21,519 nt of DNA from an uncultured Emergencia sp. (GTDB taxonomy: Bacteria; Bacillota; Clostridia; Peptostreptococcales; Anaerovoracaceae), in NCBI GenBank assembly GCA_937997955.1, contig CALLDR010000123.1, positions 1-21,519 of the forward strand, written 5' to 3'. Within the stretch, counting starts at the first letter, position 1, and each line of letters begins with the position of its first letter. Of the stretch, positions 6,663-14,287 are shown piece after piece. A program made the position numbers and the translations under genes. Below the pieces are notes generated by a model. The model worked only from the letters and a program-made list of their open reading frames with translations. It searched no databases and was not told the DNA's origin.

Positions 6663-7841
6663 CTACTTTTTCTTCAGCAATTCCAGCGCCTTTTCCAGCT
6701 GGGTATCGGTCTTGGCATTTTTGCCCAGCTTCACCTTGTAATCCGGCTCGACGCCTACGCCGTGGATCTCGTTGTTCTTCGGGGAAAAATACTGCTGGAT
6801 GGTCAGCTTCAGGGCAGAACCGTCATTGAACTGGACGGTTCCCTGAATGATGCCTTTGCCGTAGGTGGTCGTACCCACCAGGCTGCCGCCTTTGTTGTCT
6901 TTGATGGCCGCCGCCACGATCTCGGAAGTGCTGGCGCTGTTTTCATCTACCAGGACCACGTACTTCAGCCCGGTACAGGCCTCGTCGGAATTGTAGTACT
7001 TGGTCTTTCCCGCCTTATCCTCGGTGTGGGTGATGGTACACTCCGGCAGAAGCATGTCGGCAATATCCACGCCGGCGTCCACCAGGCCGCCTCCGTTGCC
7101 CCGCAGGTCGATGACCAGCCCTTTGACGCCCTTTGTTTCAAATTCGTCCAGCTCCCGCTTAAACTGGGCCGCCGTTCCGCTTTCAAAGGCGGAAATCCGG
7201 ATATATCCGTACTGCTTGTCGAGGGTCTCAGCGTAGACGGACGGCTCCTCGACCTGGGCACGGACCAGCTCCGCCTCCTTCGTCTCGCTGCCACGCCGGT
7301 AGGTCACCTTGACAGAGGTTCCTTCCTCACCCCGCATATGCATGGCCATCTGGTCCGCGTCCTCGTAGGCTTTGCCGTCCACCTTCAGAAGCACGTCTCC
7401 GGCTTTCAGCCCCGCGCTGTCCGCAGGTCCGCCGCTGATGACCTTGCTGATGACAAAATCCCCGGACTTATCCTGGGAGAACACCACGCCTACGCCGGTA
7501 AACACGCCCTGCACGTAGCTCTGCCATGCCTCGTATTCCTCTTTGTCCATGTAAGCGGAATACTGGTCGTCCAGGGTCTCGATCAAAGCGTCATAGAGGG
7601 CGTCCATCTGTTTGTCCTGGTCCACCTCCCAGAGGAACTGTGTCTCGATGGCCTTCTGCATGGAGTACAGCTTGCTGTAGCGGGCGCCTATATCGTTGAG
7701 GGTGTCGTAATCCTCCTGGCTGATGAGGAGTATGCCTGTGGCCTGGCTCACGGCGAAGAAGCCCGCCGCGGCGGCCAGCAGCGTGGCCAGTACCACACCG
7801 ATTATCAGCAGGATAAACCTGCGCTTTTTCATCTTTATCAT
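6663..7841 (-). CDS. C-terminal processing protease, S41 family (CtpA/CtpB-like)
   Basis: This 392-residue exported protease trims C-terminal ends of envelope proteins. Residues 9-30 are a signal anchor, so the enzyme faces outwards. A PDZ domain spans about 113-195 (GVFTGVGVVF, GGPADSAGLKAGDVLLKVDG). The peptidase core follows from about 205 to 365, with VIDLRGNGGG (244-252) and the catalytic pair S304 (NSASTSE) and K329 (TTYGKG), 25 residues apart as in E. coli Tsp. It starts 8 bases after the recJ stop, and the overlapping GGTGAAACT serves as ribosome site. In B. subtilis ctpB lies directly downstream of ftsEX. Here M23 peptidase and recJ genes intervene, so it likely acts with the cell-wall hydrolase system. 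Confidence 0.95.
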   Translation of the reverse strand: MIKMKKRRFILLIIGVVLATLLAAAAGFFAVSQATGILLISQEDYDTLNDIGARYSKLYSMQKAIETQFLWEVDQDKQMDALYDALIETLDDQYSAYMDKEEYEAWQSYVQGVFTGVGVVFSQDKSGDFVISKVISGGPADSAGLKAGDVLLKVDGKAYEDADQMAMHMRGEEGTSVKVTYRRGSETKEAELVRAQVEEPSVYAETLDKQYGYIRISAFESGTAAQFKRELDEFETKGVKGLVIDLRGNGGGLVDAGVDIADMLLPECTITHTEDKAGKTKYYNSDEACTGLKYVVLVDENSASTSEIVAAAIKDNKGGSLVGTTTYGKGIIQGTVQFNDGSALKLTIQQYFSPKNNEIHGVGVEPDYKVKLGKNAKTDTQLEKALELLKKK

Positions 7842-7849
7842 AGTTTCAC

Positions 7850-9487
7850 CTATCTTTCGGCACCGGAAACGGTAAACTGCAGATACGTCCTGCCGTTCCA
7901 GGTTTGGCTGCCCAGCGTGCCGATCATGCTGACCGGACGGCCTGCCTGCAGTATATCATCATATGTACCCGCGTCTTTAAATATGACGCAGGCCAATTCA
8001 CGTCCGTCGTCCAGGACGCCGGTGAACTTGGTATACTGGCCCTGGCTGCCGATCCTTCGCATGGACTGGGGGCGCAGATGAATCCTGACCAGGGGCTGGG
8101 GATTGGCGCAGCCGAACGGCTCCAGCATGCGGATCTGCTCTGCCAGCTCCAGCTTCACGTCCTCCGCATCCAGATCCAGGTCTGCCTCCAGACGCAGGTC
8201 AAACAGATGAGGATCTTCCTCTGCCAGCCGCGCCATAGACTGGTTCAGGTTACGGCGAAGCAGGGGCAGGTTCTCCTCCTTCATGGTGAAGCCGCAGGCC
8301 GCGCTGTGGCCGCCGAACCGTTCAAACAGCTCCCGGTTCTCCGCCAGCAGCTCGTAAAGGTTGACGCCGTCGATGCTCCGGCCCGTCCCTTTCAGACAAT
8401 CTCCGGAGGTAGGCGTGACGATGACCGCCGGCCGGTTGTAGGTCTCCTTCACCTTACCGGCTGCGATGCCGGTAATGCCCTCATGGGCGTCGGGAAGATC
8501 GATGACGTAGAACAGGTCGTCCCTGTACTGGTTCTCCACCAGCTCTCTGCACTGCTCAAAGGTCTCTTCCTGCAGCTGCTTTCTCCGCCTGTTGCAGGCC
8601 ACCAGCTTTTCGACGCCGGCCTCTATGGATTTCGGATCCCGGGCCATCATCAGCTTTGCTGCGGTGCGGGCGCTTTCCATTCTGCCGGAAGCGTTGAGAT
8701 GTGGCACGATGACGTAGGATATGTTTTCAGAGCAGATATCGCCCTGTTTCAGGCTCACTCCTTCGATCAGAGCCGTAAGTCCCGGCCGCTGGCTCACGTT
8801 GACCGCCCGGATGCCGTACTTCGCCAGCGTCCTGTTTTCATCTACCAGAGGAACGATATCTCCGATGGTTCCGATACCCACCAGGTCCAGGGTCCGGTTG
8901 ACCACCCTTTTGTCCAGGCCGGTTTCCGCCGCGATGGCCTGGGCCAGCTTGAAGGCTACGCCTACGCCGGCCAGCTCCTTGAACGGATAGGGACATCCCG
9001 GCTGCTTGGGATTGATGAGCAGGCAGTCGGCCTGCTGGTCTTTGATGGTGTGATGGTCGGTGACCAGGATCTTCAGGCCGATCTCCTTGGCGTGCTCCAC
9101 TTCCATGCAGGAGACGCTGCCGCAGTCCACGGTAACCACCAGGTCAACCCCCGCGGCTTTGATCTTGTCCAGGGCTTCGCAGTTGAGCCCGTAGCCCTCC
9201 TCAAACCGGGACGGAATGTAATAGGCAAGGTTGTCCGTCAGCTGGGAAAGGACCTCCATCAGCACCGCCGTAGAGGTGATGCCGTCGGCGTCGTAGTCGC
9301 CGTAGATGCAGATCTTCTCCTCGTCTTCGATCGAAGACAGTATTAAATCCACCCCTGCTTCCATATTGAGAAGCAGGAATGGATCGTAGGTCTTCTGGGG
9401 CCGGGCGGAGAGGAATTCTTCGATCTCCTCCTCCGTGGACAGTCCCCTCTTATGTAATAGTTCTATCACTCTCGGTTGTAAAATCAT
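7850..9487 (-). CDS. recJ: Single-strand-specific exonuclease RecJ
   Basis: RecJ degrades single-stranded DNA 5' to 3' in recombination and mismatch repair. The 545-residue protein has the DHH-family motifs GDYDADG (63-69), VDCG (120-123) and TDHH (143-146), then HLNASGRMESA, the DHHA1 block with GITGIAAGKVKETYNRPAV and GGHSAACGF, and a C-terminal OB-like domain containing EPFGCANPQP. It is close to E. coli RecJ in length and lacks the long C-terminal extension of B. subtilis RecJ. The start follows the M23 peptidase stop by 12 bases, with GGGTGAACT as ribosome site. The end abuts the protease gene. Its tight placement inside the ftsEX operon is unusual. Confidence 0.93.
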   Translation of the reverse strand: MILQPRVIELLHKRGLSTEEEIEEFLSARPQKTYDPFLLLNMEAGVDLILSSIEDEEKICIYGDYDADGITSTAVLMEVLSQLTDNLAYYIPSRFEEGYGLNCEALDKIKAAGVDLVVTVDCGSVSCMEVEHAKEIGLKILVTDHHTIKDQQADCLLINPKQPGCPYPFKELAGVGVAFKLAQAIAAETGLDKRVVNRTLDLVGIGTIGDIVPLVDENRTLAKYGIRAVNVSQRPGLTALIEGVSLKQGDICSENISYVIVPHLNASGRMESARTAAKLMMARDPKSIEAGVEKLVACNRRRKQLQEETFEQCRELVENQYRDDLFYVIDLPDAHEGITGIAAGKVKETYNRPAVIVTPTSGDCLKGTGRSIDGVNLYELLAENRELFERFGGHSAACGFTMKEENLPLLRRNLNQSMARLAEEDPHLFDLRLEADLDLDAEDVKLELAEQIRMLEPFGCANPQPLVRIHLRPQSMRRIGSQGQYTKFTGVLDDGRELACVIFKDAGTYDDILQAGRPVSMIGTLGSQTWNGRTYLQFTVSGAER

Positions 9488-9499
9488 AGTTCACCCTGT

Positions 9500-10543
9500 T
9501 TAAAAGTATTGCATCGGATCTACGTACTGGCCGTTGATTCTGACCTCAAAATGCAGATGCGGTCCGGTGGAAACGCCGGTGGAGCCGGAGCTGGCGATAA
9601 CCTGGCCCCGGGTAACCTGCTGTCCTACGCTGACATTGAGGCTGCTGTTGTGTCCGTAAAGGGTGCTGATGCCGCTGCCGTGGTCGATGACCACAGCATA
9701 GCCGTAGCCGCCGTACCAGCTGGCCACAATGACGGTTCCGTCAGCCGCCGCGTAAACCGGTGATCCCATACCCACGCCGATATCCACGCCGGTATGTCCC
9801 GTATAAATGCCTGTAACAGGGTGGATGCGGAAACCGAACGGCGAAGTGATGTAGGTCGCCGTAGTCGGCCACATGAACTGGCCGCCCTCATAGACCTTTT
9901 CCGGATTCTGCATGGCCGCGATCTCATCGCTGATGGCGTCGGCCTCCGCGTTGAGTTCTTCCAGCTTGGCCTGCAGCGCTTCCTTATCCGCCTGCAGAGC
10001 CGTCTGCTTTTCCTCCGCTTCCGCCTTCTGCTGGCTCAATTCGTCCTTCTCCTGCTTTAACGCCGCCTGCTTCTGTTCCAGCTCCTCATGCTGCCGTTCC
10101 AGAGTGAGCAGGGTCTCCTCATCGCCTCTGTAGATCCGCTGGATCAGTTCCAGGTTGGTGAGAAATTCTGATACGCTGCTGGAGCCCAGCAGCACGTCCA
10201 AATAGCCTACAGAGCCGTTTTTGTACATGTTTCTGAGGCGCTGGTTCAGACCTTCCTGCTGTTTCTCGATATCCGCAATAGTCTGCTCGATATCCTGCTG
10301 CGCCAGGTCGATCTCGCCCTGTTTCTGCTCCATGGAATCTTCCAGCTTGTCGACTTCAGCCTGCTGCTCTTTGATGCTGGAGGTCAGGGCTTCCATATCT
10401 TCCTTGACGTCCTCTTTCTGCTCGTTGATCTGGTCAAGCTCCTGCTGTTTATCCGCCTTGTCGTCCGCGTAAACCAGAGAATAGGCTCCCAGGCTGCAGA
10501 CCAGTGTGAAGATCAAAAAGCAGATCAGTGTTTTCTTTTTCAT
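9500..10543 (-). CDS. Murein hydrolase activator / M23 (LytM) peptidase with coiled coil
   Basis: This 347-residue protein is exported: a signal peptide covers residues 1-26, with likely cleavage after VYA. Residues 30-212 form long glutamine- and glutamate-rich coiled coils broken by a GYLDVLLGSSSVSEFLTNLE block (113-132), as in PcsB, CwlO and EnvC-type proteins. The C-terminal LytM domain (about 225-347) has the zinc site H250-x3-D254 (GHTGVD) and GPHLHFE with H329 and H331, so it should be an active glycyl-glycine-type endopeptidase rather than a degenerate activator. AGGAGGG lies 11 bases before the ATG. The gene follows ftsX, and FtsEX is known to gate this class of hydrolase through the coiled coil at division sites. 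Confidence 0.93.
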   Translation of the reverse strand: MKKKTLICFLIFTLVCSLGAYSLVYADDKADKQQELDQINEQKEDVKEDMEALTSSIKEQQAEVDKLEDSMEQKQGEIDLAQQDIEQTIADIEKQQEGLNQRLRNMYKNGSVGYLDVLLGSSSVSEFLTNLELIQRIYRGDEETLLTLERQHEELEQKQAALKQEKDELSQQKAEAEEKQTALQADKEALQAKLEELNAEADAISDEIAAMQNPEKVYEGGQFMWPTTATYITSPFGFRIHPVTGIYTGHTGVDIGVGMGSPVYAAADGTVIVASWYGGYGYAVVIDHGSGISTLYGHNSSLNVSVGQQVTRGQVIASSGSTGVSTGPHLHFEVRINGQYVDPMQYF

Positions 10544-10650
10544 GTTTTCAAATCCCTCCTGTCTCTATGCGCTCTTTTCTGTACGCTGCGCGTCTGTGTC
10601 CGCACATATCTATGCGCCCTGCGTGTCTGACGCTCTGCGCATCTGCCGCC

Positions 10651-11541
10651 CTACGCGTCCAGGAAGCGGCGCATGGAGATGATACTGCCGCAGGCGCCGA
10701 TGCTGACGCCCATCGCCAGGAAAATACAGATCAGGTTCACCGCCAGATATCCCGCGGGAACCAGCGGCGACGAAAGTATCGTCATAACCTGGGTTCCGAT
10801 CAGGTCCACTACCTTGCTGTAGAGCAGGTAGGTAATGCCGGCGGAAACCAGGGACGCGAAGATGCCGATGATGATGCCCTCCACCAGGAATGGCCCTCGT
10901 ATGAACCAGTTGGTGGCCCCGATATACTTCATAATGGAAATCTCACGGGCGCGGGCAAAGACGGTCAGCTTGATAGTATTGGAGACCACCACCACGGAGA
11001 CGACTACCAGAAATGCCATGACCACCAGAGCCGCCAGCTGCAGAAAGTTGGTTACCTTGGTCAGCTTTTCCACAGTCTCCTTGTAATATTTGATGTCCTC
11101 AACGCCGTCAAAGGTGGAGAGGTAATCTGTCACCTCTCCGGCGCTTTCCAGGGACTCCACCGTGACCAGCAGCGAGTTAGGCAGCGGGTTGTCTCCCAGA
11201 GAGTCCAGCAGATAGCCGCTCTCTCCCCAGCGCTTCTTCAGGATCTTCAGCGCGTCCTCCTTGCTCCGGTATTCCACCTGCTTCACATGGTCGTGGTTTT
11301 CCACCGCGTCCATGATCTGCTGGGCTTCCTCCGCGGAGGTGGAATCCTCCAGAAAGATCTCTATCTGGTCGTAATCTGTCTTCACCATTTCGGTGAACAG
11401 ATTGATGTTGACGGTTATGACGAAGAACAGGCCCAGGATCAGCATCATGGCCGTAATGGCGAACACGGACGCCAGGCTCATGCCCTTATTCCTGCCGATC
11501 TGGGTGAAGGCCTGCTTGATATTGTATCCGATCCTACTCAT
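10651..11541 (-). CDS. ftsX: Cell division protein FtsX
   Basis: FtsX is the membrane partner of FtsE; it passes ATP-driven changes to outside peptidoglycan hydrolases. The 296-residue protein has the expected layout: a cytoplasmic N-terminus (MSRIGYNIKQAFTQIGRNKG), TM1 about 24-44, a large extracellular domain (about 47-165) with YRSKEDALKILKKRWGESG and NPLPNSLLVTVE, then three more membrane segments. The second loop has ARAREISIMKYIGATNWFIR, the conserved FtsX/MacB coupling motif. It overlaps the end of ftsE by 8 bases, with GGAGG 9 bases before the ATG, so translation of the two is coupled. The downstream M23 gene encodes the probable hydrolase partner. Confidence 0.96.
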   Translation of the reverse strand: MSRIGYNIKQAFTQIGRNKGMSLASVFAITAMMLILGLFFVITVNINLFTEMVKTDYDQIEIFLEDSTSAEEAQQIMDAVENHDHVKQVEYRSKEDALKILKKRWGESGYLLDSLGDNPLPNSLLVTVESLESAGEVTDYLSTFDGVEDIKYYKETVEKLTKVTNFLQLAALVVMAFLVVVSVVVVSNTIKLTVFARAREISIMKYIGATNWFIRGPFLVEGIIIGIFASLVSAGITYLLYSKVVDLIGTQVMTILSSPLVPAGYLAVNLICIFLAMGVSIGACGSIISMRRFLDA

Positions 11542-12595
11542 GATCCGCGGCCTCCTCTCCTGTCGTATATTTTCTTTTCTCTGTTTCGTTTGTTTCGTTT
11601 TCTGTGGCTTCAGTCTCTGCCGCTTCTTCTGCCTCCGCTATTTCTGTCGATGCGGCGGTTGTCCTGTCCCCGTCCTTTGCGGGCGTCTTTACAACCGCGT
11701 CAGCAGGCGTTTCGGCCCCCGCTGCGGCCGTATCGATATCGCCGGCGTCATAGTTGCCGGCGTCATAATTGCTGCCATCGGCCGCTGGGCCTCTCTGTTC
11801 TGCCGTCGGCGCGTCGTTCCCATTCTTTGCCGCATAGACCGGTTCAGATTTTTTTGATCCCCGCGCCGCGTCGTAGAGCTCCGGTTCCGGCTCCAAAGCC
11901 GGTTCCGCCGTTCCTGCCTCCTCAAAGCCGTACTGGCCGAACTCATCTCGGACGATACGTCCGTCCTCGATGGCGACGACTCTCTTCTGCATCCTGTCCA
12001 CGATGTCCTTGGCATGGGTTACCATGACCACGGTGGTGCCGGTCATATTGATCTGGTTCAGCAGATCCATGATCTCGTTGGCCGTATCCGGATCCAGGTT
12101 TCCCGTAGGCTCGTCAGCGATGAGCACCGTCGGATTGTTGATGATGGCTCTGGCGATGGCGACTCTCTGCTGCTCGCCTGCCGACAGCTCGTTCGGATAC
12201 TTGTCGGCCTCGTTGCTGATGCCTACCAGGCTCAAAACCTGGGGTACCTTCTTTCGTATCTGCCGCTTGCTCTTATGCAGGATCTCCATGGCAAAAGCCA
12301 CGTTTTCATAGACCGTCTTCTTCGGCAGCAGGCGGAAATCCTGAAATACGATGCCGATCTTCCGGCGCAGCTCCGGCACTTCCCGGTTGCTCAGGGTGGT
12401 AACCTCTTTGCCTGCCACCTTGATGCTGCCGCTGTCGGCGTCGATCTCCTTCAGAATCAGTTTGATAAATGTAGATTTTCCCGCGCCGCTGGGGCCGACG
12501 AGAAAGACAAAATCGCCTTTATGGATATGGACGCTGGCATTCTCAAGACCCACATTGGTATTGTAATGCTTTGTCACGTTTTCAAATGTTATCAT
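11534..12595 (-). CDS. ftsE: Cell division ATP-binding protein FtsE with long acidic C-terminal tail
   Basis: FtsE is the ATPase of the FtsEX complex. The ATPase part spans residues 1 to about 224: Walker A GPSGAGKS (34-41), Q-loop Q85, signature LSAGEQ (137-142, A where LSGGEQ is usual), Walker B VLIADEP (157-163) and switch H194. Typical FtsE ends near residue 225-230 (here RIVRDEFGQYGFEE), but this protein continues to 353. The extra part is rich in A, E, T and D, contains short YDAG repeats, and should be disordered and acidic. The start at 12595 has GGGGAG about 5 bases upstream; the in-frame start at 12649 has no support and lies over the promoter. The tail is read through the ftsX ribosome site. 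Confidence 0.95.
   Translation of the reverse strand: MITFENVTKHYNTNVGLENASVHIHKGDFVFLVGPSGAGKSTFIKLILKEIDADSGSIKVAGKEVTTLSNREVPELRRKIGIVFQDFRLLPKKTVYENVAFAMEILHKSKRQIRKKVPQVLSLVGISNEADKYPNELSAGEQQRVAIARAIINNPTVLIADEPTGNLDPDTANEIMDLLNQINMTGTTVVMVTHAKDIVDRMQKRVVAIEDGRIVRDEFGQYGFEEAGTAEPALEPEPELYDAARGSKKSEPVYAAKNGNDAPTAEQRGPAADGSNYDAGNYDAGDIDTAAAGAETPADAVVKTPAKDGDRTTAASTEIAEAEEAAETEATENETNETEKRKYTTGEEAADHE
11741..11770. repeat. Two tandem 15-bp units in the ftsE tail
   Basis: GCCGGCGTCATAGTT (11741-11755) is followed directly by GCCGGCGTCATAATT (11756-11770). On the coding strand this gives two copies of NYDAG, and a third degenerate copy (DIDTA) follows. It suggests the tail grew by local duplication. 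Confidence 0.75.
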
Positions 12596-12644
12596 GCGCT
12601 CTCCCCTTCTACAGCTTTCGTATTTCTTCTGCACATACATATTT

Positions 12645-12653
12645 ATCATACCA
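12645..12653 (-). promoter_or_regulatory. Probable extended -10 promoter of ftsE
   Basis: On the minus strand TGGTATGAT (extended -10 with TATGAT at 12645-12650) lies about 50 bases before the ftsE ATG in an AT-rich gap. The -35 region is poor (TTTAAA at 17 bases), which extended -10 promoters tolerate. The gap also holds a small AT-only stem (CTATTT/AAATAG) that lacks terminator features. Confidence 0.45.
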
Positions 12654-12687
12654 TAATTCGACTATTTTTTAAATAGCCAAAGGTCAT

Positions 12688-13476
12688 TTAAAAACCCAGT
12701 TTACGTGAAACTTTCGTGAAAATTTCCAGTAAATCCTTTCTTATTTCATGATTTTCCCAGTGAAACCGGCAGGCGTACTCGTCGGCGTAGATCAAAGCGG
12801 GATCAAAGGCCGGCACCCACAGAAGCTCTCTTGTCTTCAGGTAACCCGCCGTCTGACGGCGGCTGACGCCGCTGTTGAACCGGCTGCACAGCCAGATCAC
12901 CGGCTTGCCGGACAGCTCCAGCTTTTTCAGCAGCTTAAAACGCTCTGTTCCGGCCATGAGACGGGAAGGCAGGGGATCGCAGACGGCTATGACCGCGTCC
13001 ATGTCGGCGAGCAGCAGCTCCCAGTCTGGCTCCGCGTCCAGATCAAAGACACAGATTCCGCCTCTGGCGCTGGTCAGGAATCTCCCCCGCTGCCGGCCGC
13101 TGAGCCGCACGCCTTCCTCCCGGTCCTCCGGCGTCGGCAGGATCCAGCGGATTCCCTGTTCCAGATTCTCGCAGCCCCGGGTGGACTCGTCCTCCGCGAT
13201 CAGGCTGTAAAACCGGTGAAAGCTCCGGTTGGCGAATCTCTGATCCATGGCCGCCTCGTCGTAGAGCAGCGGCCTGCCGGCAGTCGGATGCAGGCACTGG
13301 CAAAATGTCAGACTATTCCCCTTTGATCGCAAGTAAAAGGCCAGAGACGATGCAACAAATGTTGTTCCAACGCTCCGGCCAAGTCCTGTAACGCCGATAT
13401 TCCATTGTTCCGCGGTTTCCCAGTCCTTTTCGGACGGGCCGTTCTCTCTGTATTCTCTGAAAAAAGCCCTTTTCAA
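12688..13476 (-). CDS. MinD/CpaE-like protein with degenerate P-loop
   Basis: This 262-residue cytoplasmic protein shows the start of a SIMIBI-class fold: WNIGVTGLGRSVGTTFVASS (25-44) followed by LAFYLRSKG. That is a MinD/ParA/CpaE-type beta-strand, loop and helix. However, the loop GLGRSVGTT (31-39) lacks the phosphate-binding lysine of GK(T/S) and the signature lysine of deviant Walker A loops. A second strand, GGICVFDLDAEPDWELLLAD (139-158), and AVIAVCDPLPSRL fit the Walker B side. It may bind nucleotide weakly or act as a scaffold, as suggested for TadZ/CpaE proteins. The start is TTG at 13474-13476, supported by GGGAGG 9 bases upstream and no better ATG. Its neighbours are ftsE and a PrcB-like gene; no partner kinase or secretion gene is present. 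Function unknown. Confidence 0.65.
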   Translation of the reverse strand: MKRAFFREYRENGPSEKDWETAEQWNIGVTGLGRSVGTTFVASSLAFYLRSKGNSLTFCQCLHPTAGRPLLYDEAAMDQRFANRSFHRFYSLIAEDESTRGCENLEQGIRWILPTPEDREEGVRLSGRQRGRFLTSARGGICVFDLDAEPDWELLLADMDAVIAVCDPLPSRLMAGTERFKLLKKLELSGKPVIWLCSRFNSGVSRRQTAGYLKTRELLWVPAFDPALIYADEYACRFHWENHEIRKDLLEIFTKVSRKLGF

Positions 13477-13511
13477 GGCGATGCACCTCCCTGTACACTG
13501 CTGTTAAAAAC

Positions 13512-13540
13512 AGTTTACCATTTTTGTGCAGGCTGTGCAA
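13512..13540 (-). promoter_or_regulatory. Promoter of the MinD/CpaE-like gene
   Basis: On the minus strand TTGCAC (13535-13540) and TAAACT (13512-13517) have a 17-base spacer. The -10 is about 35 bases before the TTG start. A short inverted repeat, CTGTTAAAAACAG (13501-13513), overlaps the -10 edge and could be an operator. Confidence 0.55.
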
Positions 13541-13668
13541 TCCTTATTTTCCTTTTTTATACTTTTCTTCGTTTCTTCGTCACGCTTGTATGGATTTCAC
13601 AGGCCGCTGCCGACACCCGGGGTGATGGCGCAGACTGTCAGTTTCCAAAACTGCCTGAACGGTTTCCG

Positions 13669-14106
13669 CTACTTCGCGAAATCCGCCCGCAGCTGGATGC
13701 TGTCAGGCAGCCCTGTCAGATCCGTCTTCACCAGATCGTAAGGATAACAGATGACCTGGGCCAGGTTCTCCGCGTCCGCAGGATCCGCAAAGGTGGCGTA
13801 GACGTTGAGCACGCTCTTGTCGTCCTTGCTTTCCAGGGCCAGCTCCTCTATCTTCACGTCGTATCCGGCCGTCGGCTTCTCCCCTCTGGTCACCATGACG
13901 TACACCGTGTCGTCCACCTTGAACGCCAGCGCCCGCTCCAGATCCCGGTACGACGGCAGAATATCCGCTTCGATCTCCCTGGGTACAGCCTTCTCCGATA
14001 CCCGTTCAAATTTCACCTTTGTCTCGCCCGCGTTGATGCCAAAGGTCAAGATCAGTCCCACCAGCACCACCGCCGCGATGATAATGGCGATTATCTCCTT
14101 CTTCAT
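13669..14106 (-). CDS. Membrane-anchored PrcB-like domain protein
   Basis: The 145-residue protein has an N-terminal membrane segment (residues 5-23, IIAIIIAAVVLVGLILTFG) and an outward-facing domain. The segment VYVMVTRGEKPTAGYDVKIE (68-87), followed by a strand and then P-x-x-x-x-x-x-x-Q-V-I-C-YPYDLVKT near 109-128, is the pattern of the PrcB C-terminal domain. That domain was named for a treponemal protease complex subunit and is widespread in Firmicutes lipoproteins and membrane proteins. It may aid a protease, but no protease gene adjoins it here. GAGGAG lies 8 bases before the ATG. It lies between the transketolase terminator and the MinD-like gene, and seems to be its own transcription unit. 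Confidence 0.7.
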   Translation of the reverse strand: MKKEIIAIIIAAVVLVGLILTFGINAGETKVKFERVSEKAVPREIEADILPSYRDLERALAFKVDDTVYVMVTRGEKPTAGYDVKIEELALESKDDKSVLNVYATFADPADAENLAQVICYPYDLVKTDLTGLPDSIQLRADFAK

Positions 14107-14179
14107 AAGACGTCTCCTCTCTTTCCGACTGTTTAACCTTATGAGACAAGGATTCGGATTATGCCGGGTTCTTCATGGG

Positions 14180-14229
14180 AAAAATCCGCCCCGCCCGATC
14201 TCGGGTCCGGACGCAAAAATCCGCCCCGC
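14180..14229. repeat. Two direct copies of a 15-base sequence next to the terminator
   Basis: AAAAATCCGCCCCGC occurs at 14180-14194 and again at 14215-14229. The right copy forms the 3' arm and T-run of the transketolase terminator when read on the minus strand. The left copy is preceded on that strand by a small CCCGA/TCGGG hairpin (14194-14205). This could be a duplicated, backup terminator. Confidence 0.6.
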
Positions 14230-14258
14230 TGGCCAGGCCCTGGCTGCAGGACGGATTT
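14215..14258 (-). terminator. Intrinsic terminator of the transketolase operon
   Basis: AAATCCG (14217-14223) pairs with CGGATTT (14252-14258). A nested stem GCCAG/CTGGC (14232-14236 with 14240-14244) extends it inside. On the minus strand the stem is followed by TTTTT. It lies about 30 bases after the stop of the transketolase C-terminal gene. Confidence 0.8.
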
Positions 14259-14287
14259 ATCTTTGTCGATCAGTATTTAGTACACTT

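Noticed and set aside
6570..9346. Long plus-strand open frames opposite ctp and recJ
   Set aside because: They lie antisense to well-supported genes with full domain motifs, have no ribosome sites, and arise from the GC-rich third positions of the real genes. The same holds for plus-strand frames at 10528-12027 and 13805-15547.
10544..10650. C-terminal extension of FtsX by readthrough of its TAG
   Set aside because: The frame stays open for about 36 codons, but FtsX ends normally at RRFLDA and the extension is an arginine-rich translation of low-complexity GCGCA-type DNA. Two TCTATGCGC copies 45 bases apart (10564 and 10609) are all that is notable there.
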